Part shown: positions 9,711-17,720 of the stretch, one piece after another
How the letters are laid out: each line of letters starts with the position of its first letter
How positions within the stretch are numbered: position 1 is the stretch's first letter
Assembly (NCBI GenBank): GCA_900129595.1
Contig: FQWG01000001.1
Location: forward strand, 310,001 to 374,000
Length of the DNA stretch: 64,000 nucleotides
Source of the DNA: Flavobacterium frigidimaris
Lineage (GTDB): Bacteria > Bacteroidota > Bacteroidia > Flavobacteriales > Flavobacteriaceae
Direction: 5' to 3'
Made by a program: the position numbers and the translations under genes
Notes under the pieces: generated by a model
Databases searched by the model: none
Told to the model about the DNA's origin: nothing
What the model saw: the letters and a program-made list of their open reading frames with translations, nothing else

Positions 9711-9749
9711 AAAGAGGGACTCTCAATACCCGGAGAGTTCCTCTTTTTT
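9711..9749 (+). terminator. Rho-independent terminator of the RND operon
   Basis: AAAGAGGGACTCTC pairs, with one mismatch, to GAGAGTTCCTCTTT across an 8-base loop and runs into TTTTTT. It lies 43 bp after the channel gene stop. Confidence 0.85.
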
Positions 9750-9943
9750 ATTTATTAAACTTGTAGCAAAAGAAGAATATTTGAAATTCTGCGACCAAAA
9801 TAATTGTAAATTTTTTCTAAAATTTCTCTTTTTATAAAGCTCTTTCGAAAGTTTAAAATATATTTACGTTTTGGTTGATCAAATTACGTTGTACGAATAA
9901 TCAGTTACTATAGCGTCAGGCCAATAAATTTTAAGCAGTCAAG

Positions 9944-10681
9944 ATGGAAAAACATACCCTATCAGTAGCATCCTTACCTTTGGAAGATAATGCAATACCG
10001 AATAGCCAAATAAAGAAAGTTGATTTATTACCCGATCCCGAATCTCGTTTGGATTCGATGGAAATGAAAGAAAAACCTCTTATGAATCCTGGTATTCCTT
10101 TTAGAGATTTGACAAGTGTTGCCAGCAAAAAAGAAAGCATTGCACATCTTATTGATAAACTCGATGTCGAAAACAATCTCAGGTATCAAAGAACGGTAGA
10201 AGATACCTACTGTAATGTATACTCTTATGATTATTGCTATTTCTCTAAAGCATACCTGCCAACGGTTTGGTGGACACCTGAATCTCTCGAAAAAGTACTG
10301 CAGGGACAAGAAGTAGAAGTTATTTTTGAACAAACTGTTGATCGTATTTATTCCAGCGCTCTGCACGATTGGTTTTTGCAATGGGGCGCAAGTTTTGGAT
10401 GGAAACGAATGTCTACTGTTGACGAAATGCAAAACAAAGTAAATGCTAATGGCGGAATTGGAATCATTTGTGCCAAAAGAAGAGAAAAGGGACTTTCCGG
10501 ACATATTGTTCCTGTTGTTCCTGAAACAGCTCTGCATAAAGCCTATCGCGAAAATGGTATAGTAGTATATCCGCTACAATCCCAGGCTGGAAAACTGAAT
10601 TATAATTATTTTGCAGAAGTGCGAAAAGACTGGTGGAATGACGAGTTATATTCCTCCTGTGTGCTCTATTATCATGAATAA
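9944..10681 (+). CDS. Predicted papain-fold (NlpC/CHAP-like) cysteine hydrolase
   Basis: 245 residues with a disordered N-terminal 70 and a compact C-terminal domain. A Cys in DTYCNVYSYD (C90), the LPTVWW segment (about 105-110), HDWF..WG..FGW (about 141-153) and a His in SGHIVPVVPE (H187) match in order the Cys-His arrangement of small papain-like hydrolases that often act on peptidoglycan or peptides. I recall this TYCN...WW...GHI pattern from uncharacterised bacterial and phage proteins. There is no signal peptide, so it is cytosolic or exported by another route. It stands alone between a terminator and a separate promoter. Fold assignment is by motif only; a non-enzymatic role is possible. 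Confidence 0.45.
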   Translation: MEKHTLSVASLPLEDNAIPNSQIKKVDLLPDPESRLDSMEMKEKPLMNPGIPFRDLTSVASKKESIAHLIDKLDVENNLRYQRTVEDTYCNVYSYDYCYFSKAYLPTVWWTPESLEKVLQGQEVEVIFEQTVDRIYSSALHDWFLQWGASFGWKRMSTVDEMQNKVNANGGIGIICAKRREKGLSGHIVPVVPETALHKAYRENGIVVYPLQSQAGKLNYNYFAEVRKDWWNDELYSSCVLYYHE

Positions 10682-10747
10682 ATAAAAACAATTACCCCGA
10701 TTGTCCCTGTATCCAAAAGCACTATTGATTTTCAGTGCGTTAACTAC

Positions 10748-10778
10748 TTGGAAATAACATAAAAAAGAACTACTTTTG
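10748..10778 (+). promoter_or_regulatory. Bacteroidota-type promoter
   Basis: TTG (10748-10750), a 20-bp spacer and TACTTTTG (10771-10778) match the TTG-N17-23-TAnnTTTG consensus. It would drive the gene at 11114 through a leader of about 330 nt, or a short RNA that begins with the hairpin at 10796. Confidence 0.6.
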
Positions 10779-10795
10779 CAACTTGGAAAAACCAG

Positions 10796-10824
10796 GAATA
10801 GCAAAAGTCGTGATTTCGCTATTC
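10796..10824 (+). other. Hairpin at start of the 11114 leader
   Basis: GAATAGC (10796-10802) and GCTATTC (10818-10824) form a perfect 7-bp stem with a 15-base loop about 12 nt after the expected transcription start. The rest of the gap to 11114 is AT-rich and has no ORF. Confidence 0.4.
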
Positions 10825-11113
10825 TGTTGCTTAAATTATTGATACAAAAGCGATTAATAACAACAGTAATTTTATAACCTTATTATAAAATTTTACTTCT
10901 TAATTGATCTTGAAGTCGATACAAATGCAAAATTTCTAAAATATAAATTCCTATATTTTTAAAAGTAACCGAAAACTTTTATAATGGAGGCAACAATATG
11001 CTTAATCCGTTATAAGGCTTCCTGTCTCCTATTTTAACAGATTTGGAATTGTATATCCGAATAAAAACAATGCTTAAAAAATTTTAAAAACCATAAAAAG
11101 AAAATTAGTATAA

Positions 11114-12655
11114 ATGAAAGACAATCAGACAAAAAAGTATTATTGGGGAATAGGATTAGAAAACGAAACTTACTTACAATTTGAAGATCCCTTAATAGTC
11201 TCTGGTGAATTTATACAAGAAAAAATTGGTTTTGAAAAATACAGTATTGACTACAGAAAATGTTACAAACCAGAAAGCTTAGCACCTGTTTTAAGAAAAG
11301 CTTTTGGCTTGAACGAAAACTATAAAGTGAGCCGAATGATGAACAGTCACTCGCTGGAAAAACTGGACATCAACTATCAGCATAAGACTTTATCCCCTAT
11401 AAAACCATTGATCGATACAGAAAATGGTGAAGTACTCGCACAGCCTCTTGAAAATCCGGATTATCTTGGAAAATCAATCATGGAACTTTTCCTTGAGGAT
11501 CAGCCGTACAACATTCAAAGTATGATTACCCAAAGAAACAAAACAATGGGTTCTGTACATTTTGATGGTGATTCTATCGAATTTGTAACCAAATATTTTG
11601 AAAACAGAACAATAGCCGATTCTTGTAAAGAACTAAAAGCAACTAAAAAATTGTTCCTTGATAAAATCAATGAATCTGCCGTTTTAAACGAAAAATTGAA
11701 TTTTCCGGATTACAACAATGGTCTTAATATGTTTATGACCAATCAGGAAAACCTGGTTTTGTTTAATAACGGAACGTATCATTTTCATATTACGTTGCCA
11801 TCACTAACAGAAGACAGCAGGATTGTAGATTATAACGATTTTGAAAAAACACATGCCAATGCCATCTATTTATTGCAATGGTTTGAGCCCTTTTTTATAG
11901 CAACTCTTGGCAGTCCTGATATTATGGGCGTAATTAGTGATAAATTTACTTTAGACAAAAAATTCACTTTAGGTTCTATGCGAAATGCCATGTCCCGCTA
12001 CATAGGCGTTGGAACTTATAATAAAGCAATGCCAAAAGGTAAAATCCTGACCTATAATGTAGATGATTTTAGAAAACTGCTGAAGTTTGAAAAAGAAGAA
12101 AACATTTGGTGGCGCGATCAGATTGAAGCTGACATGGAATATGAAATGCTGTCTGAACTAGGCCTTGATTTTAATCAGGAAAAAATGTACCAAAGCGGTT
12201 TTGAATTCAGAAGTTTTGACGAATTTCCGGCAGAATACCTGAATGATGTTCTTTTTTCAATTATTCTGATCTGTGAGCATTCTTTGAACCTGCCTGATGT
12301 TCAGTGGGGACATGACAGTAAAGCCTGGAACAACCTTGTTTTTAAAACTTTAAAAATGGGTTATCTGGCTGAAATAGAAGAAGACGAAAAGAAAGAAGTT
12401 TTAGATTTACTGCAACTACTAAATCCATCAGATAGTAATTATAATACACTTAAATCCGAGTTTGAAGCGATTGTAAAATTAGATGCGTTTTTCTTTAAAA
12501 TTCTGGCTGTTTTACACGATAAATACAAAGACAACAATGTTTGCCTTGACGCGATGTACGGGCAAAAAACAAGTACTCCTCCTCAATGGGACAACTTTAA
12601 TAAATACCAAACCGAAAGGCATTTGAAACAAATAGGATCTTTCTGTGACAATTAA
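11114..12655 (+). CDS. GCS/amidoligase-like protein of unknown function
   Basis: 513 residues, cytosolic, no signal or membrane segment. The N-terminal WGIGLENETYL (about 11-21) resembles the metal/substrate-binding G-x-E-x-E strand of the glutamate-cysteine ligase and amidoligase superfamily. The middle segment NNGTYHFHITLPS (about 225-237) and ANAIYLLQWFEPFFIATLGS (about 255-275) fits the basic and helical segments that follow in that fold. The most likely chemistry would be ATP-dependent amide bond formation, but the family could not be named. It ends at a strong bidirectional terminator and has its own promoter, so it is probably a single-gene unit. Confidence 0.4.
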   Translation: MKDNQTKKYYWGIGLENETYLQFEDPLIVSGEFIQEKIGFEKYSIDYRKCYKPESLAPVLRKAFGLNENYKVSRMMNSHSLEKLDINYQHKTLSPIKPLIDTENGEVLAQPLENPDYLGKSIMELFLEDQPYNIQSMITQRNKTMGSVHFDGDSIEFVTKYFENRTIADSCKELKATKKLFLDKINESAVLNEKLNFPDYNNGLNMFMTNQENLVLFNNGTYHFHITLPSLTEDSRIVDYNDFEKTHANAIYLLQWFEPFFIATLGSPDIMGVISDKFTLDKKFTLGSMRNAMSRYIGVGTYNKAMPKGKILTYNVDDFRKLLKFEKEENIWWRDQIEADMEYEMLSELGLDFNQEKMYQSGFEFRSFDEFPAEYLNDVLFSIILICEHSLNLPDVQWGHDSKAWNNLVFKTLKMGYLAEIEEDEKKEVLDLLQLLNPSDSNYNTLKSEFEAIVKLDAFFFKILAVLHDKYKDNNVCLDAMYGQKTSTPPQWDNFNKYQTERHLKQIGSFCDN

Positions 12656-12677
12656 TCCTTTCACTTAAAATCATAAA

Positions 12678-12716
12678 AAAACATCCCATAAAGAAAATTT
12701 CTTTTTGGGATGTTTT
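12678..12716. terminator. Bidirectional terminator
   Basis: ACATCCCA and TGGGATGT arms extended by A and T runs lie between the convergent 11114 and 12734 genes; both strands end in a T run, so it can serve both. Confidence 0.85.
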
Positions 12717-12733
12717 GCATTTAAAGAAGGGCG

Positions 12734-13117
12734 TTACGCTACTTCTTCTACTTTTAAGATTTCCAGTTTTAGATTTCCTTTTTTAGCAGGCCATTCTACA
12801 ACATTACCTTCTTTATATCCTACCATTGCTATACCTTCATCAGAAAGAATAGAAATTTTATTTTTACTTACTTTGTTTTTCTCAGGACCTACAAACACAA
12901 CCGTTTTTTCCTCATTGGTTGCACAATCTTTATAAGTTACTCTTCGGTTTACAGAAACAATATCTTCCGGTAAATCCCTTCTTAGTACCTGTGTGGCTTT
13001 TTTCAGTTCATGAAGCAATAATACTTCTTCTTCTACTGTTACTTTTTTTCTTCTTACGTGATCTTTAATTAAATCGTATATTCCTGTTGTTAAAATGATA
13101 TTTTGTGATTGTGACAT
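12734..13117 (-). CDS. GreA/GreB-family (Rnk-like) elongation factor
   Basis: 127 residues with a short N-terminal coiled-coil and a C-terminal FKBP-like GreA/B domain (DIVSVNRRVTYKD near 55, ISILSDEGIAMVGYKEGNVV near 92-110). Full GreA is about 158 residues with a long antiparallel coiled-coil that enters the RNA polymerase secondary channel; here the coil is much shorter, like Rnk. It probably binds RNA polymerase and modulates or competes with Gre factors rather than driving strong transcript cleavage. No neighbour is co-transcribed. Confidence 0.8.
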   Translation of the reverse strand: MSQSQNIILTTGIYDLIKDHVRRKKVTVEEEVLLLHELKKATQVLRRDLPEDIVSVNRRVTYKDCATNEEKTVVFVGPEKNKVSKNKISILSDEGIAMVGYKEGNVVEWPAKKGNLKLEILKVEEVA

Positions 13118-13639
13118 AACTTTCTCTTTGCTTCATATTTCATAGGTAAGATAATAACTCTTCATTGAATGACTTATAGCTCTTGTGTGTGTGTTGAATT
13201 CAATGATATCTTAATCCCAATAAAAATTGAAGATTAAATAAAAATGAGCATTCCGGATGAAAGAATCCCTGTCTAGAGTTTTGACAGGGCTTAATTAATA
13301 AACTCTTTCGAACTTTTTAAGAAAGTATCGTCATGCAAATACAATAACGTGCCCATAAGGCTCATCAAGTCATTATTTGTTAAATAAAAATTTGAAATCG
13401 TCATTATTATAAATACAATTAATTTCATGCAAGTTAGCCCTTTTTTCTGAAAGAAAAAAACTTAAAAAAGAAAGCAGATATTCCAGAGTTGGCAGGGGTT
13501 GTGAACACTTTCTATCCTCAGGTTGCAATCTGTATTTTTCAATTAATATATTTAATATCCTAAAAACTAATCTTCTAAAGAAATAAAGCTATTTTTATAA
13601 CCTCACTTACATTTTTTTCAGCTAATAAAAATACAGCAT
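13118..13639. other. Intergenic region
   Basis: About 520 bp between divergent genes. It is AT-rich and contains several short direct-repeat-like stretches but no ORF, hairpin with T run or clear promoter pair that I could support. Confidence 0.4.
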
Positions 13640-14188
13640 ATGATATTGCATTTTAGAAATTTTCCTCAACTCCGGACAGATCGTTTGCTACTCAGAAATA
13701 TTGAGAGTACTGATGCTGAGTTGATTCACAAACTACGTTCTGATGAAATTGTAAATCAATTTGTTGGCAGAGATAATTCATCAACATTAGAAAAAGCAAA
13801 GGAGTTTATTCTCAAGATTCAAAATTTAGTCGAAAAAAATGAAGGCCTTTATTGGATTATACGACTGAAAGAAAACAATGATTTAATTGGATCTGTTTGT
13901 TTGTGGAATTTTGATATCGAAAAGGAAATCGTTGAAATCGGATATGAAATGCTGCCCGAATTTCAAGGAAAAGGAATTATGACTGAAGCCCTCAAAATAG
14001 TTACGGCATATACGTTTGAAGAAATCAAAGCAAAAGTAATTACAGCATTTCCGTCTTCTGATAATATCAATTCTGTCGCTATTCTAAAAAAGCTAAATTT
14101 CGAATTAGAAAACAAAAAGTATAATAATACGCATGAAAATGTAACAAATCTTGTTACTTATACTTTAAGAAATCCTAAAATGACTTAA
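13640..14188 (+). CDS. GNAT family N-acetyltransferase (RimJ/RimL-like)
   Basis: 182 residues of the Acetyltransf_3 type. LRTDRLLLRNIESTDAE opens the domain, IGSVCLWNFD is beta-4, and IGYEMLPEFQGKGIMTEAL (about 107-125) contains the Q-x-x-G-x-G/A pyrophosphate loop for acetyl-CoA. NINSVAILKKLNF is the closing helix. Members acetylate ribosomal protein N-termini, small amines or antibiotics; the substrate is not evident. Confidence 0.88.
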   Translation: MILHFRNFPQLRTDRLLLRNIESTDAELIHKLRSDEIVNQFVGRDNSSTLEKAKEFILKIQNLVEKNEGLYWIIRLKENNDLIGSVCLWNFDIEKEIVEIGYEMLPEFQGKGIMTEALKIVTAYTFEEIKAKVITAFPSSDNINSVAILKKLNFELENKKYNNTHENVTNLVTYTLRNPKMT

Positions 14189-14278
14189 AAACCAAATCAG
14201 GTAAAAATACCTATTCAATTACACATAAAAGATTGCTATTTTTATGTTGCTTTTGTATTGATAACTAATAACAGTAAA

Positions 14279-14845
14279 ATGGGAACATCTTCTGAAAATG
14301 AACCTTTAAAAGGATTTAAAAAGCGTAACATTCCGATTAAACAAGGAATTGCAGTTAGAAATGCAGGAATTATTCTTTTAAATAGTTATATAATTATGCT
14401 GTTTGAAAGGCTTGAACTTATTGAGGACAACCGTTTTACCAGTATCGAAAATCAAAAGAAAGCTGTGCAATATCTACAGTATATTGTTACCGGACTAACA
14501 GAAACAGAAGAAATTTATTTACCACTAAACAAAATACTTTGCGGATTATTATTTACTGATAGTGTTCCCGGTAAAATTGAAATTTCTCCTAAAAATCGAA
14601 GCCTCATAGAAAGTTTAATAAATGCTGCTATTTCTCATTGGCCTGAAATTGGCAAATGTTCTGTTGATGGTTTTAGAGGCAATTGGCTCGTTCGGGACGG
14701 AATCCTTACAGAATTAGATGAAAGATGGGAACTTGTCATCGACAAAAGAGCTTATGACATACTTATAACCAGATCTCCTTTTGCTTTTTCAATTTTAAAA
14801 TATCCGTGGATGAATAAGCCTTTGCATGTTACCTGGCCTTATTAA
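14279..14845 (+). CDS. Orphan contractile injection system tape-measure C-terminal domain protein
   Basis: About 188 residues from the ATG at 14279 (a TTG at 14258 would add 7). The sequence follows the C-terminal domain of CIS tape-measure proteins in order: VRNAGIILLNSYI, a helix with LFERL, AVQYLQYIVTG, LPLNKILCGL, ISHWPEI, SVDGFRGNWLVRDG, WELVIDKRAYDILI, and the closing YPWMNKPLHVTW. In extracellular contractile injection systems such proteins are many hundreds of residues long and set tube length. Here only the domain exists, and no sheath, tube, baseplate or ATPase gene is nearby. It is 24 bp before a PhyH dioxygenase gene, with which it may form an operon. It is a remnant or a repurposed stand-alone domain. 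Confidence 0.7.
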   Translation: MGTSSENEPLKGFKKRNIPIKQGIAVRNAGIILLNSYIIMLFERLELIEDNRFTSIENQKKAVQYLQYIVTGLTETEEIYLPLNKILCGLLFTDSVPGKIEISPKNRSLIESLINAAISHWPEIGKCSVDGFRGNWLVRDGILTELDERWELVIDKRAYDILITRSPFAFSILKYPWMNKPLHVTWPY

Positions 14846-14868
14846 AAAACTATAAACCCGAAAAAACT

Positions 14869-15789
14869 ATGTCCTGGATTATTCTTGAAAACCTATGGAA
14901 ACGCGCTGTAGATCCTGCCAGTATATCTTCTGCAGACAAAGATCAAAGTTGGAATGAAGAAATTAAAGCTTTATACAAATTGGGTATTGGTATGGAAGAT
15001 GCACTGCAATTTTTATACTTTGAAAAACCTGCTTTAGAGACTTTTAAAAATTGGATCAATAATAAAACGAAAAACCAAAATAATACAGAAGAAGTTTTTA
15101 CAGATACCGTTCTATCAGAAGAAGATCTCGAATTTTGGAACAAAAATGGATATGTCGTTGTAAAAGATGCAGTCTCAAAAAAAGATTGCGAAGCTACCCA
15201 ACAAGCGATTTGGAATTTCCTGGAAATGGATCCCAATAAAAAGGAAAGCTGGTACAACAGACATCCGGATCATAAAGGATTGATGCTTAATTTTTCGGAT
15301 CACGAAACTTTAAATAAAAACAGATTTTCACCCAGAATAAAAAAAGCATACGAACAGCTTTACAATACAACCAATATCTATAAAACGATTGATAAAGTAA
15401 GCTTTAATCCTCCTGAAACTAATGATTTTACTTTTTTAGGAAGTGCGCTTCATTGGGATACCAGCTTAAAACAACCTATAAAATTTGGGCTTCAGGGACT
15501 GCTTTATCTTAGTGATTGTGGTATTAATGATGGTGCTTTTCATTGTGTAGCAGGATTTCATAACAAAATAAATCAATGGCTAGACAGTCTGGAACCAAAC
15601 GAAAACCCAAGAGATAAAGCGCTAAAAACATTAGAACCAAAACCCATCACTGGCAATGCTGGCGATTTTATAATCTGGGACAACAGATTGCCTCATTGTG
15701 CGACACCAAACAAGGGAAAAAATCCCAGAATGGTGCAATACCTTACTTACTTGCCAAATGATTATAGTACTGCAGGAGAATGGATTTAA
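14869..15789 (+). CDS. Phytanoyl-CoA dioxygenase (PhyH) family protein
   Basis: Non-haem Fe(II)/2-oxoglutarate oxygenase fold. The iron ligands are visible as HWD (about H195 and D197) and a distal His in LPHCATP (about 276), with an Arg in NPRMVQY (about 287) for 2-oxoglutarate. FWNKNGYVVVKDAVSK opens the PhyH domain near residue 87. The first 75 residues are an extra helical region rich in Trp and Lys with no match I know. The substrate is unknown; relatives hydroxylate lipids, amino acids or natural products. It closes the short unit begun by the tape-measure domain gene. Confidence 0.85.
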   Translation: MSWIILENLWKRAVDPASISSADKDQSWNEEIKALYKLGIGMEDALQFLYFEKPALETFKNWINNKTKNQNNTEEVFTDTVLSEEDLEFWNKNGYVVVKDAVSKKDCEATQQAIWNFLEMDPNKKESWYNRHPDHKGLMLNFSDHETLNKNRFSPRIKKAYEQLYNTTNIYKTIDKVSFNPPETNDFTFLGSALHWDTSLKQPIKFGLQGLLYLSDCGINDGAFHCVAGFHNKINQWLDSLEPNENPRDKALKTLEPKPITGNAGDFIIWDNRLPHCATPNKGKNPRMVQYLTYLPNDYSTAGEWI

Positions 15790-15798
15790 AAATAAAAA

Positions 15799-15830
15799 AA
15801 CTCTAAAATCAAACGACTTTAGAGCTTTTA
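15799..15830 (+). terminator. Terminator after the PhyH gene
   Basis: CTCTAAA (15801-15807) and TTTAGAG (15818-15824) form a stem followed by CTTTTATT; an A run on the left allows use from the other strand too. Confidence 0.7.
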
Positions 15831-15889
15831 TTATTTAAAGATGAGAATAATTAATTCTGATTTTACCCCTCAGATTATCATTTCTACCA

Positions 15890-16036
15890 TCAAACCAAAC
15901 AAGTAATATTTTCATTCAATACTGCTCTCATTTTTAAAATAAAATGAAGTCCTTTGCCAATAAGGATAAACAAGGCTAGCAAGACAATTACTAAAGCAAC
16001 AAATAATCCTCTCATTATTTTAGAGCTGTTCATCAT
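15890..16036 (-). CDS. Small single-span membrane protein
   Basis: A 48-residue frame starting 4 nt after the stop of the beta-barrel gene. It has an N-terminal short polar segment, one strong transmembrane helix (RGLFVALVIVLLALFILIG) and a short basic tail. An upstream in-frame ATG overlapping the barrel gene is less likely. No family recognised; the tight spacing suggests translation with the barrel gene. Confidence 0.4.
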   Translation of the reverse strand: MMNSSKIMRGLFVALVIVLLALFILIGKGLHFILKMRAVLNENITCLV

Positions 16037-16040
16037 CTGA

Positions 16041-16606
16041 TTAAAACAACCGAAGAGACAATCCTGCCTGAATTTGCTGGCTGTTCGCCTTCGATCCAAA
16101 ATCACTCACATCAGAGAATCCCCATACATATCTTGCGTACAGCGTCAAAGGTCTCATATTGACTTCAGCCCCGGCAACAAAGGCAAAATCAGTCTTTTTG
16201 AAGAGTTTTTTGCCATTCTCCAAAACACTCTGATTACCACTGGCCAGAAAACTAAACTGTGGTCCTGCCACAACTGTAATCAGTCCCTCGCTATTCAAAC
16301 GTAACAATACCGGTACGCTTACATAATTGAGCGTTTTGTTCTTTTGAAAGCATTATCAAAAATATCCCTGTAACTATCCGTTATTTTAGTATTCGTCTGA
16401 TTGAATAATACTTCTCCCTGAATACCTAAGAAATCACTAAAGTTCACATATGCGAAGCCACCCAACTGATAACCCAGCTCAAAATCACTATTAAAATTTT
16501 TACCATCAAGTTTGTTCATATTAACACCTGCTTTTGCTCCAATATGCACCTGACTATAACCAAACACAGACATACATAAAGCTGCCGCAACAATCCATTT
16601 TTTCAT
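16041..16606 (-). pseudogene. PorT-like outer membrane beta-barrel gene split by a -1 frameshift
   Basis: The N-terminal half (16606-16319) starts with a signal peptide ending VFGYSQ, then VHIGAKAGVNMNKLDGKNF and further strands, but hits a stop at 16319. The C-terminal half continues in another frame with LNYVSVPVLLRLNSEG and ends in the barrel strand QIQAGLSLRLF at 16041. Together they make one beta-barrel protein of the family of the 1066 gene, about 188 residues. The frames rejoin if one A is added to the AAAA run after DNAF (near 16333-16336). Loss of function, phase-variable slippage or a homopolymer sequencing error all fit. Confidence 0.75.
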
Positions 16607-16661
16607 ATTCTATATATTTTTATTTAAGACCAAATAACCTTTTCATCTTTGCGGTCAGCAA

Positions 16662-17417
16662 TTATTTTTTAGTATAATTAGCGTATTCCGTAATCGTTTC
16701 TACATTCGTCGCCTGCCCTATGAATTTAGCTTCCATAATAAGTTTTTCATGTACAGGAAGATATTGTTTCGCCTGATCATCCCATTTGTATTTCACAACA
16801 AGATCAAACTTATCAGCCGTAAGAATGGCCACTTTTACCGGCTTTTCATTCAGTGTCTGTATTTGATCCATTTTTTTAGATTTTATATTAATGGTCATAT
16901 AAAATCGGCAATCTTTTATAAAACCATTTTCCTTATTAAGAGAAGCCGCCTCAACTTTGTAACTAATCACAAGCTGATCTGCCGTTTCTTTCTCGATTCT
17001 AAAACTTGCATCATCTACTTTTAAAGCCGGAGACTCTTTGCTTTGGTTCTTTCTAAAAGTGTTTACAGCAGACTTAGAAGGAGTTTTTCCGTCAATAGAC
17101 ACCACCGTCCAGCGTTCTGGACCTGAATTAGCCGGATCAAATTTAGCAATCGTAATACCTTCACTTGCGCTCGTGATTATAGTTTGTTTAAAATCGAACG
17201 CATAATTATCAGGTCGTTTTGTTTTTTCAGGATTAAGAACCCCAGAGTCGATTCCGTACTTAAAAAACACATCCATTACCTTTGATTTCTGTGCAGAAAC
17301 AGTAGACGCAACTAACACCAGAGAGAAAAGAATCAGTGTATTTATTCTGTTTTGCAGTGCACCATTTGTTGTTGAAGTATTAAAACCTGCCAATGTCATT
17401 ACTTTTGTTTTTTCCAT
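16662..17417 (-). CDS. Secreted protein of unknown function
   Basis: 251 residues with a long N-region and a signal peptide ending near VASTVSAQ (about residue 43), so the first Met may be too early (a second ATG at residue 7 is possible). The mature part is a beta-rich globular domain without cysteines or known catalytic motifs. It lies 55 bp upstream of the split barrel gene on the same strand, so both may be one transcript, and it is divergent from the LytS/LytTR pair, which could regulate it. Confidence 0.6.
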   Translation of the reverse strand: MEKTKVMTLAGFNTSTTNGALQNRINTLILFSLVLVASTVSAQKSKVMDVFFKYGIDSGVLNPEKTKRPDNYAFDFKQTIITSASEGITIAKFDPANSGPERWTVVSIDGKTPSKSAVNTFRKNQSKESPALKVDDASFRIEKETADQLVISYKVEAASLNKENGFIKDCRFYMTINIKSKKMDQIQTLNEKPVKVAILTADKFDLVVKYKWDDQAKQYLPVHEKLIMEAKFIGQATNVETITEYANYTKK

Positions 17418-17720
17418 TTTTAACTGTATTATTTGTTATTATTATGGCGCAAAATTATTGTTAGCATCTCTTTTACCGGGAATTTATTCCGTGAAGCGAC
17501 GAATCTGTCGGGTGAACTGTCAATTTGGACTATTGAACTGAAACGGCATTGGCTATTTTAACCAAAACCCCTTATAAATAAAGCATTCACATCATTTTCA
17601 ACAAAAATCAAAACTTATAAAACTTCCCTAATTTTAATTAAAACTGCTTCAAAATTCTTTTATTTGTACCCTCAAAAAGAAATCGAACCAGTACCTGGTA
17701 TTCAATAAAAAACAAATCTT
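17418..17720. other. Divergent promoter region
   Basis: About 300 bp between the secreted-protein gene (leftward) and the LytS-like kinase gene (rightward). A TTTATTTG sequence near 17660 is a 7/8 match to the -7 box for the kinase, without a clear -33 partner. Confidence 0.3.
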
